Of a stretch of 15,604 nt of DNA, positions 1-8,100 are shown in pieces (position 1 is the first letter of the stretch; every line of letters begins with the position of its first letter). The notes under the pieces were generated by a model. It made no database searches. It was not told the DNA's origin and was given only the letters and a program-made list of their open reading frames with translations. The position numbers and the translations under genes were made by a program. The stretch covers positions 1 through 15,604 of the forward strand of contig CATJZR010000148.1 of the NCBI GenBank assembly GCA_949745625.1, given 5' to 3'. This DNA is from an uncultured Eubacteriales bacterium (GTDB lineage: Bacteria; Bacillota; Clostridia; Christensenellales; Borkfalkiaceae).

Positions 1-690
1 AAAATAAGCGTGCTTGAAACGGGCGAAGTGGTTTCCACCGAATTCCCCTACGACATAACTATGGGCACGTATACGGGCGTTATAAAAACCACGTATTCCA
101 AAGTAGGCACCACAGTGCTTCCCGAAGACACCTTCGAGGGATACGAGGCGCGCGTGCTCCGCGAAAGCTGGAGTCAGTTCAACGTAAGGTATTACTATCC
201 TACGCACACCACGCAGAGCATACCCGTACAGATTGACGGCGGCACGCTGCTGAACAATATCTACGGAGACAAGGCGAACACTCTGCCCTCGCCCACGGCG
301 TTCTTTAAAGCTTTCGGCGATTCCATGACGGACCTGTTCTTCGAGTGGGACGAAGAGGACAACACCGCGACGGGCGGCGGAATTAAATATTTCGACTACG
401 TTTCCTTCAACCTGTCAATCGAAGAAAGCGACGAAAACGGAAAGATAACGACCGCTCAGCACGACGCGTGCATTGCAAAGCTCACCGAAGAGCTTGCAAA
501 GGACGGTTACGCTATTTCCGCCACCAACACAGGAGAAACTTCCTGGGGCGACAGATATACGACGTATATCAGCGAAAACGGTAACGGTAAAATAATGATA
601 AAAGTTCACAACAACCGTACGAGATTCTTCTTTATAGACATTCTTCCCGTAGGCTTGTGGACGCTTAACAGCGAAAACGTCACGGGCTGA
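1..690 (+). CDS. Hypothetical protein, 3' fragment (5' end outside window)
   Basis: The frame is open from base 1 to the TGA at 688-690, so about 229 codons of the C-terminal part of a longer gene are visible. A GTG at position 10 could be read as a start, but no Shine-Dalgarno sequence precedes it and the frame continues upstream, so I treat the gene as cut by the window edge. I do not recognise the family. The fragment is acidic and aromatic-rich, with no membrane segment, no signal peptide and no cell-wall sorting signal. It contains a run of acidic residues around nt 345-365 (EWDEEDN) and ends with a hydrophobic, aromatic strand (RFFFIDILPVGLW). It is followed at 64 bases by a lipoprotein gene on the same strand, so it may belong to the same transcript and also be a surface protein; that is inference from position only. 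Confidence 0.6.
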   Translation, partial: KISVLETGEVVSTEFPYDITMGTYTGVIKTTYSKVGTTVLPEDTFEGYEARVLRESWSQFNVRYYYPTHTTQSIPVQIDGGTLLNNIYGDKANTLPSPTAFFKAFGDSMTDLFFEWDEEDNTATGGGIKYFDYVSFNLSIEESDENGKITTAQHDACIAKLTEELAKDGYAISATNTGETSWGDRYTTYISENGNGKIMIKVHNNRTRFFFIDILPVGLWTLNSENVTG

Positions 691-708
691 CGAAAACCGT
701 TTTTAACT

Positions 709-729
709 CTCCGCCGCGCCGCGGCGGAG
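709..729. repeat. GC-rich perfect inverted repeat (9-bp stem, 3-base loop)
   Basis: CTCCGCCGC (709-717) pairs perfectly with GCGGCGGAG (721-729) around the loop GCC. All but two of the nine pairs are G-C, so a very stable hairpin is expected. No run of T follows it on the + strand (next bases GGGAAAAAGC) and none on the - strand, so it is not a typical intrinsic terminator. It sits between the stop codon of the first gene and the start of the 1461-residue lipoprotein gene. It could be a degenerate terminator, a processing or stability element for the mRNA, or part of a folded leader together with the hairpin at 736-751. Confidence 0.6.
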
Positions 730-735
730 GGGAAA

Positions 736-751
736 AAGCTCGGAGGAGCTT
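736..751 (+). promoter_or_regulatory. Hairpin overlapping the ribosome binding site of the 1461-aa lipoprotein gene
   Basis: AAGCTC (736-741) can pair with GAGCTT (746-751) around a four-base loop GGAG (742-745). The Shine-Dalgarno sequence GGAGGAG (742-748) therefore lies half in the loop and half in the 3' arm, ending seven bases before the ATG at 755. It supports that ATG as the start. The short stem could lower initiation or let a factor control it, but a 6-bp stem with two G-C pairs is easily opened by ribosomes, so a regulatory role is only a possibility. Confidence 0.45.
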
Positions 752-754
752 ATT

Positions 755-3700
755 ATGAAAAAATTCAAAATTGCAGCCGCGCTCATTGCGCTGGCTACGG
801 CGGCAAACTTTGCGGGCTGTTCCGCCTGCGACGAAACCGTGCCTCCCGACGACGACAAACCGCCTATCGTTAATCCGCCTTCGGATTTTATAAGCGTGGC
901 GGTAACGCAGGAATCGGTAAGCATAAAGGATTATGAGGTCGAAGGCTTCAACTTCGCAAGATATTTCCGCATAAGCGACAACAATACTTCCGTGCCTTCA
1001 AACGACTATATCGACGCTTCGGCGGTCGAGGCAAAGGCGGGCGAATACGTCGTAGTATGTACCTACAAGGAAAAGTCGGCAAATTTAACGGTAAAAGTTA
1101 TCGCTTCCGAATGTACCTTGACCGTTTCCAAAAATTCCGTAAAAATAAAATCGACCGAGGTCGACTCGTTCGATTTCAAAAGTCTGTTTACGCTGACCGT
1201 GGACGGAAAGCGGACTGCCGTCACCGATAAAATGGTGACCAGCAACGTCACCGCGGAGGCGGGCAACTATAACTACACGGTAACCTTTTTCAGCGTTTCC
1301 GCAACCGTAGAGGTTACGGTCGTGGACGCCAACGCAATAGAAATAGTAAATTCCTACGGCGTTTTAGAGCTTACCGCAGACGAGCTGCGCGATTTCGATT
1401 ATACTACTCTTTTCTCGATTTACGTCGGCGGCGAGGCGGAGAGGGTGCTTTTAAGCTATATCGACGCTTCGGCGCTTGACGCGCCCGAGGAGGGGCAAAC
1501 CTATTCCGTGACGATTGCGTTCGAAAAGAACGGCGTAAGCGCTTCCTCGACGGCGGAAATAAAGGTGGTCGGGCAGACGCAGATTAGTATTACGGCAAAC
1601 AATATCGTTACTTATCCTAACGGCGAAAATATCGATTTGAAAACTCTTTTCACCGTAAAGGACGGCAACCGCGTTATAGAAGTAACCGACGATATGGTTA
1701 CGGGCACGGTCGACTATTCAAAAGAGGGCGACAACGCAATCACTCTTACCTACGGCGGAAGAACGGCGATTGCGACCGTCACCATTAAGCTGGGCGTTAT
1801 TATCGGCTACGCTACTTCCGATACGGTAATCGTAGAGGTCGGAACCGATGCGGACGACTACGATTTCGGCGCGGATTTCACCGTTATCATAAACGGCATA
1901 AGGTTTACCGATTTACCGCGCTCGTACTTCGATTTAAGCGCGGTGGATTTCAGCAAAGAGGGCGAGTTTACCGTCAAAATCAAAATACCCTACAATACCA
2001 AACCCCTCGGGCTCAGCGGTGCCAACTTCGACTATTTCGAAAAGGAAATTACCTACGAAGTAGTGGACGAAAAGGTTGAATATACCTTAAACGTGCTGCA
2101 ACAGAACGTGGTGCTTCCCGCAGGTACCGTCAAATATAACGTGTATGACAATTTAAGCGTAACCATAGACGGAATAAGGCGCAAGCTTATCGACGACAAG
2201 GACAAATTGGACATAACCGCCTGCTATGCGCAGGTAGTTTCTCAACCCTTAGATTTTACTTCGGTTGCGGAGCAGACCGTCGAAATAGACGTTTACGTAT
2301 TCGGGCCAGACGCCGACCCCGTAAGAGTGGCGTACCGACTGCGTATAGACAACGGCGTGGAGGTCAAGGGTCAGGAAAGAGTTGTTTTCAGCGGAACTAC
2401 AGTTTACGCAAGAGAGCTTTTCACTATCACCGAAAACGGTGAAAGCGTTGACGTTACCGACGATATGGTAAGCGGCAAGATAGACCTGTTTAACGCGGGC
2501 GTGTACTTCGTTACCGCGACGTACAAGGGCGTAACGGCTCAGTCTAAGGCGGTGGTGCTGGACGCGGCTATGGCGGGCACTTATAAAACTTTGCTCAGCG
2601 AAATAGAGCCATACGAAGAAGAGGACGACGGCGGCGATTACGAATGGGACCAATATGCGGTCGACCCGACGTATTCCTCGACCTATGCGGCAACGCTCAA
2701 AAACCTCACTGTCGATACCGACGGCGAAATGTTCGTCGGCTCCGACAGAATAGAAATTATCTCTATTATCGACGATTGTACTTTCAGCGTAAAGCTGTAT
2801 ACAAACGACTATATTTTACGTTACGACGACGGAATTATAACTCTCGACCCCGATAATTCACTGCACATGTCGTACACCGACAGACGCAGACCCTTGGTTT
2901 ATTTCCATAGCGATAAGTGGACGATAGAGGGCAGCATCGAGGTCAATTCCAGCACGACCGGCTGCAACGTCTTGCAGACCAACTCGCTTGGTAATACGGT
3001 CGTCGGGGCAGGCTCTTATACGCTTGACTTCTTTAAGCTTAGAGCGGCGGACGGTGCGGAAAGCTGGTACGGAATGAAAACGACGTTTATTTCCAAGCTT
3101 GCTTCCAACGTCTATTACGGTGACGAAGTGTTCGGCTTCGCCCGCTTCGCCCCCGACTTTGAAAACAAAGAAGGAGTCGTTTCCTCGGTCGGTTTCGGAG
3201 GCGAGACATACGGCTTTACAATGACGAGCGGCTCGAAGGCGATAATTAACAAGAATACCGCAACCGTTTCCGAATACGCGGGTATGTCTTTCAAGGGCAC
3301 CGTAGACGGCAATTCGGCGATATTCGCCGTTGCCGCGAACGACAGGATTTCGCTTACTGTCGACAACAAAAAGGTGTTTGACCTTACGCCAAACGAGCAG
3401 GTTCCCATTAAAAACGGCGGACCCGCCTACGGCGACAATACCTGGCTGGTCTACGATATGAGCGTACCCTATTCTTACAGGTTCCGCTTAGACAAGGCAA
3501 GCAAAACCTTTACGCTTGACGCGCCCGACGATTTGTTCGGCAGGTACGAGTTCGGCACGGTTTGCTTCTTCTTCGACGGCTTCGGCACGGGCGAAGTCAA
3601 CTTCGATACTTCAAGCAGGTATTTGACTACGGCGTTTTCGTACAAGCGCAACGGCGCGAATGTCGAAATTACCTATCTCAACCCCGCGCCCGATTTCTCA

Positions 3701-5140
3701 TACGGCACGACGGCTAAATTCCTTTTCTCGGATTATAAAAACGTGCTTACCGTACGCGAAATTACGGGTATAGATTTGGTCGGAAAGCAGTTCGTCAGTG
3801 CTCAAATTTACGACGGCGCAATCGTCAATGTCGGCAATCTCGTGCTCGGCAAGGGCATCGGCGATAAAGAGCTGTATGACGGTATTTCAATCGTTACCAA
3901 GGACGGCGCGCTTTCCGTCGAGCAGATGAAGGGCGTAATCGCGGGAACAAAGACCAAATACGTAGACGTATCGCGCATAAGCTTCGGCAAAGCGGGCTTC
4001 TATCAGCTTATTATCAATGTCCCCGTGAACGGTAGCGTCAAGTCCTCGTACTACGCAGTGCAGGTGCTTGACAGCTTATATACGGGTAACAGGCTGCTCG
4101 GCAGATATTCCCAAAGCGCGGTCAGTGGAGCAACGCTTAATATAGACGAATTCGGCAGAATTTCGGGCGTGTTCGGCGGAATAAGCTTCAACGGCAGTGC
4201 AAGGCTGGGAGCAACCTCATTCACCGCTACGGCGCAGTGCGAGATGGGCGCTGTTACCATCACGGGTGAGCTTATAGAGGACGGAATTATCAAGGTGACG
4301 GCGCGCGGCGCGCTTATGTTCACCGACTGTCTTACGAACGGCACCGTCAAGACCTGCGGAACGGAGGGCTACGTCCTTCGAGCGGTCACGGCTAACGGCG
4401 TCACGGTATGTATGCTTTCAAATTCCGCAACCGCGCTCGGCAACGTAGTTACCGTCGAAGGCGATTTGAACACCGCAGGCGCGGTTGTCAAGGTTACCGA
4501 CGGCGGCAAAGAGCTGTACTTCAAGATACTGGGCTGGAACGGTGTAGACAAGGGCTTGCAGATTTCCGAAGCGGTAAGGGGCGTATATACGCTTTCGGGC
4601 GCGGACGACCTTGTTTTGGACGGCTTCGGCACGGCGACGTTGGGCGGGCAAATCGGCTCGTACACCGTATACGGTAAAAACGTGACTGTGACGTTCGCTT
4701 CCGCGGTCAGAGTATTCACGATAGACACTATAAATAAAACCTATACCGAAGGCGGCGTCAATTTAGACGAAACTCTGCTGGTGGGCAAATCGTTCTCGCT
4801 GGAATTTAACTATTTCTGTCCGACGGACGAGCAGACCCCTTACAAGGCGGTAACTGTGTTTCAGTTCAAGGCGGAAGGCGCGGTAACGGTCAAGTCGTCA
4901 TCGAAAGAGCACGATGAACAGTGCGGTGACTTATATTCTCCCGAATTCGCAACCGATTCGGGTATAGACGGAATTTTTACGGTTGCGGGTAACAAGGTGA
5001 CCGTCATCGTAAACGGAAAGACGATAGTATTTACGTTTACAGATGCGGTCGGGCTGAACACGTTGACGTGTTCATCAACAGACGTAAGCTCGTCGTCGGC
5101 AGGCTACTTCAAAGTCGGTACCGAATTTACGCGCGTTTGA
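755..5140 (+). CDS. Large surface lipoprotein with seven bacterial Ig-like repeats and a beta-rich C-terminal half
   Basis: A 1461-residue secreted lipoprotein of unknown function. The N-terminus has a short basic stretch (MKKFK), a hydrophobic core and a lipobox ending in AGC with the lipidated Cys at residue 22, followed by an acidic/proline-rich linker (about 26-44). Residues 45-602 hold seven repeats of 70-90 residues that look like bacterial Ig-like domains of the Big_3 type: each has a strand, an [F/L]-x-x-L-F-like motif, a polar 'vTDDMV' strand, a G-[DEY]-[YF]-x-V-T turn and a closing V-x-V strand. Residues 606-1461 are not Ig-like by eye but remain strand-rich. They include several copies of a G-x-Y...L-D-G-F-G module (near 928, 1116 and 1275), matched in the next gene. 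There is no LPXTG motif, C-terminal membrane anchor or enzymatic motif that I can see. The start is supported by GGAGGAG at 742-748. The next gene begins 19 bases downstream, probably in the same operon. A role in binding surface ligands or polysaccharide is inference from architecture. Confidence 0.85.
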   Translation: MKKFKIAAALIALATAANFAGCSACDETVPPDDDKPPIVNPPSDFISVAVTQESVSIKDYEVEGFNFARYFRISDNNTSVPSNDYIDASAVEAKAGEYVVVCTYKEKSANLTVKVIASECTLTVSKNSVKIKSTEVDSFDFKSLFTLTVDGKRTAVTDKMVTSNVTAEAGNYNYTVTFFSVSATVEVTVVDANAIEIVNSYGVLELTADELRDFDYTTLFSIYVGGEAERVLLSYIDASALDAPEEGQTYSVTIAFEKNGVSASSTAEIKVVGQTQISITANNIVTYPNGENIDLKTLFTVKDGNRVIEVTDDMVTGTVDYSKEGDNAITLTYGGRTAIATVTIKLGVIIGYATSDTVIVEVGTDADDYDFGADFTVIINGIRFTDLPRSYFDLSAVDFSKEGEFTVKIKIPYNTKPLGLSGANFDYFEKEITYEVVDEKVEYTLNVLQQNVVLPAGTVKYNVYDNLSVTIDGIRRKLIDDKDKLDITACYAQVVSQPLDFTSVAEQTVEIDVYVFGPDADPVRVAYRLRIDNGVEVKGQERVVFSGTTVYARELFTITENGESVDVTDDMVSGKIDLFNAGVYFVTATYKGVTAQSKAVVLDAAMAGTYKTLLSEIEPYEEEDDGGDYEWDQYAVDPTYSSTYAATLKNLTVDTDGEMFVGSDRIEIISIIDDCTFSVKLYTNDYILRYDDGIITLDPDNSLHMSYTDRRRPLVYFHSDKWTIEGSIEVNSSTTGCNVLQTNSLGNTVVGAGSYTLDFFKLRAADGAESWYGMKTTFISKLASNVYYGDEVFGFARFAPDFENKEGVVSSVGFGGETYGFTMTSGSKAIINKNTATVSEYAGMSFKGTVDGNSAIFAVAANDRISLTVDNKKVFDLTPNEQVPIKNGGPAYGDNTWLVYDMSVPYSYRFRLDKASKTFTLDAPDDLFGRYEFGTVCFFFDGFGTGEVNFDTSSRYLTTAFSYKRNGANVEITYLNPAPDFSYGTTAKFLFSDYKNVLTVREITGIDLVGKQFVSAQIYDGAIVNVGNLVLGKGIGDKELYDGISIVTKDGALSVEQMKGVIAGTKTKYVDVSRISFGKAGFYQLIINVPVNGSVKSSYYAVQVLDSLYTGNRLLGRYSQSAVSGATLNIDEFGRISGVFGGISFNGSARLGATSFTATAQCEMGAVTITGELIEDGIIKVTARGALMFTDCLTNGTVKTCGTEGYVLRAVTANGVTVCMLSNSATALGNVVTVEGDLNTAGAVVKVTDGGKELYFKILGWNGVDKGLQISEAVRGVYTLSGADDLVLDGFGTATLGGQIGSYTVYGKNVTVTFASAVRVFTIDTINKTYTEGGVNLDETLLVGKSFSLEFNYFCPTDEQTPYKAVTVFQFKAEGAVTVKSSSKEHDEQCGDLYSPEFATDSGIDGIFTVAGNKVTVIVNGKTIVFTFTDAVGLNTLTCSSTDVSSSSAGYFKVGTEFTRV
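887..2560 (+). repeat. Seven tandem Ig-like coding repeats
   Basis: Approximate residue limits in the 1461-residue lipoprotein are 45-117, 119-190, 195-271, 276-345, 354-437, 442-531 and 534-602. Shared features are the [F/Y]-[D/N]-[F/Y]-x-x-[L/Y]-F motif after the first strand, V-T-D-[D/K]-M-V before the middle strand (repeats 2, 4 and 7), D-[A/Y/L]-[S/F] and then G-x-[Y/F/N]-x-[V/I]-[T/V], and a final V-x-V-[V/I]. Repeats 5 and 6 are longer and most diverged. Spacing and pattern resemble tandem bacterial Ig domains that form a stalk holding a distal domain away from the membrane. The limits are by eye. Confidence 0.65.
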
Positions 5141-5159
5141 ATTTAAAAGGAGTAAAATT

Positions 5160-8100
5160 ATGAAAAAACGCAACATTACAAAAGCGGCGTTGGCGGTCCT
5201 GTCGGTTATGACAATCGGCGCGGGCGGCGCGGCACTTGCTGCGTGCGACGGTTGTGACGACGTTCACGAGCATAGCTACGGCTCGTGGACTATCGTAAAC
5301 AATCCCACGCTTGAAAGCGGCGGAACGGCGGAGCGCTACTGCTCGGACAACGACGGCGGCAAGGAAACTTACGCGCTGCCCGCGCTTACCGATACGGCGG
5401 TATGGACGGAGCGCACTGCGGACTACACTGCGCCCACGCACACGACTGACGGAAGCAGGACGTTCAGCTCGGAATTCGGCACCGTAACGATTACCGTGCC
5501 CAAGGATGCAAACGCGCATACGTACGGCGGCTGGGTAATTACCCAAAAACCCACGCTGACTGACGGAGGCAAGGCGGAGCGTACCTGCTCGGCAACGGAC
5601 GCCTACAAGGAAATTGCCGATATTCCCGCACTTTCTAATACAAATGTCTGGACAGAAAAGACTGCGGAGGCGGTCGAGCCCACGCATACCGCAGGCGGTA
5701 AAAGGGTGTTCACTTCCGTTTACGGAAGCGTTACGGTAACGCTTCCCGCAGAGGGACACGATTTCGGCGCGTGGGTAATAACTACCGAGCCCACGCTTAC
5801 GGCGGGCGGCGAGGCTGTTCGCTCGTGCAACGCCGAGGGCTGCGCCGAGGACGCGACGGCTACGGAAAAATTTACGCTTCCCGCGCTTTCCGATACTTCG
5901 TTCTGGACGGCGGGCGACACCGTAGAGGCAGACTATAACCACGGCGGCAGCGTTACTTATGTCAACGCGGAATACGGCAGCGTTACGGTTGCCACCGAGC
6001 CCAAGCTTGTTGCGCCTTACGACAACAAGTCATATTCTTCCATTAATTTCGGCATTAACGGAAATGGAACTATTTCCGTTTCCGACAGCTGGCGTTCTGC
6101 GATAATGCAGGTCGGCAGCGACGGCGTTGGGTATTGCACGGGCTATCCCTTCCGCGGCAAGCTCGTGTTCGAAATGTTGGATATTACTACGGGTCACGTT
6201 AAAATCACTCAGTACGAGTCCGACGGCGAAGGCGGCTACAAGGACGAAATTTACAATCAGTACTATGCGTACGTTGACGTCGAAACGGGTATTCTGGTGT
6301 TGCAGTCCAAGGGTTGGAACGAGGTTAACGTAGCGATACCCTCGGATACCGCAATTTCGAGAAACGATTTCAAGGCATCGACTTGTATAGGCGATTTCAT
6401 AATAAGCTACAATTTGGACGGCGAGGATTACGGAATGCTCGTCACCGAGGACGGCACGTATTTCGGCGTAAGCGTTTCGGACGGCTTCGGCACTCAGCTT
6501 GATGCGGGCAACTGCTTTGACCTCAACTTTAACCAGATAGGCGCGGCGTTCGTAAGCGTAGACGGAAAAATTATAAAAGGCTATGCCTACAATGGCGAAA
6601 AGTGGAACATTTCCGACGGTATGGAGGGCGTTTACAAGCTTTCCGACGGTAGAACTGTCATTATTACGGGCGGCTCGATAATCGGCGTTATAAATGATGA
6701 CGGCTCGATGTTCGGCATAGGCAAATATGTAGTTGTAGATGCGGAAGGCAGAGTTATCGGCGCAACGCTCAGCGATGACGGCGGTAATTTAAAGGGCTAT
6801 TACGAGTATACGCTTTCGGGCGACGGTATGTCGGCGCAGGGCGGTACCTGTACCGAGGTTGCGCCCAAGGTCACCGTTACGATAAATTACAACGGCACGC
6901 TGCCTACGGGCGCTACCGAAATGGTTGTTACCGCAGAGTACAGCAAGTTCACTCCGCTTCAAGTCGGAATACCCGAAAGCGCGGATATGATGTTCCGCGG
7001 CTGGTATCTTGACGCCGCCTGCACGCAGGAAGCGGAATTGACCGACGGCGTTTATATTCCCGACGGCGACGTAACCCTCTATGCCAAGTGGGTAAATAAG
7101 ATTACAATCAATCTCGTGGGTCTGCTTGCGGCGGACGCGGACAAAGCCGAGTTCTGTCTCGGCGAGGGCGACACGGTGGGCGAATACCTCAACGTGTACG
7201 CAAAGCATTTTGTAGACGAAGCGGGCAAGCGCTATTTTGCGGGTTGGTATGCGGACGCTGCGTTTGAGCAAGCCGTTTCCGAGGATGCTAAAATTACTTC
7301 CGCCGACGACGGAAAGAAACTTTACGCCAAGTGGGAGGCGTTGCACGTCTGCTACGGCGAGTATTCCGGCAGGCAAATACTTTCGGGCGACACCGTAAGG
7401 GGCGCGGATATAAAGATAGGCGTTGACGGAACGATAACGGGCAGCTTCGTGCGTATGAATACGACCGAAGAAATTGCGGGTAAAATTTCGGCTTACGACG
7501 CGCAGTCGCAGGTTGTAACCTGGATACCCGATTCCGACAAAAACAAAACGTATAGCATGTGGTTTGACGCGGAGGAAGGAATTTTCGTAATTCCCGCCCA
7601 GTTCGACGGAACCGAGATGGATGACTATCCGTACGTGCTTACGACGGACGGCAATCTCGGCGCAAATGTAAACTTCGGCTCGAATACCGTCAAGGTCAAT
7701 ATGATTTCCTACGGCAGCAACAAGGTTGCGCTTTTACACGGAGAAAAAGTTTACGGCAACGTAACGCTTACCGACGCGTTCGGTGAAAGCCTCGGACCGG
7801 ATAACGTATTAAGCTTTAAAACGCTGGTTGCTTTAAAGGACGGCAAGGTAATAACCACCATAGGCACCACCGCGGCGAATTTCGGCTCGTCCTTCGACGA
7901 GGTCGGCGCTTATGCCGAGTATAAACAGCTTGACTCCTATTACGGCGTTTACAATATAGGCGGCGTAGAGTACAGGCTTGACGGCGTCGGTATAGTAAGC
8001 TGGACCGACGGCGGTGAGGAAAAGAAGGGCTATTACACTCTTACGAGCGAGCCCGAAGAAGAGGTTAAGACCTTCGACGTGTTCGTACGCAAATATTATA

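Noticed and set aside
10..12. GTG start codon for the first gene
   Set aside because: The frame is open back to base 1 and no Shine-Dalgarno is visible, so the gene more likely begins outside the window.
709..729. Intrinsic terminator after the first gene
   Set aside because: The stem is strong, but neither strand has a T tract after it.
5127..5942. 271-codon open frame on the - strand
   Set aside because: It lies antisense to the lipoprotein gene, gives an Arg-rich low-quality protein, has no plausible ribosome site and arises from codon bias on the + strand.
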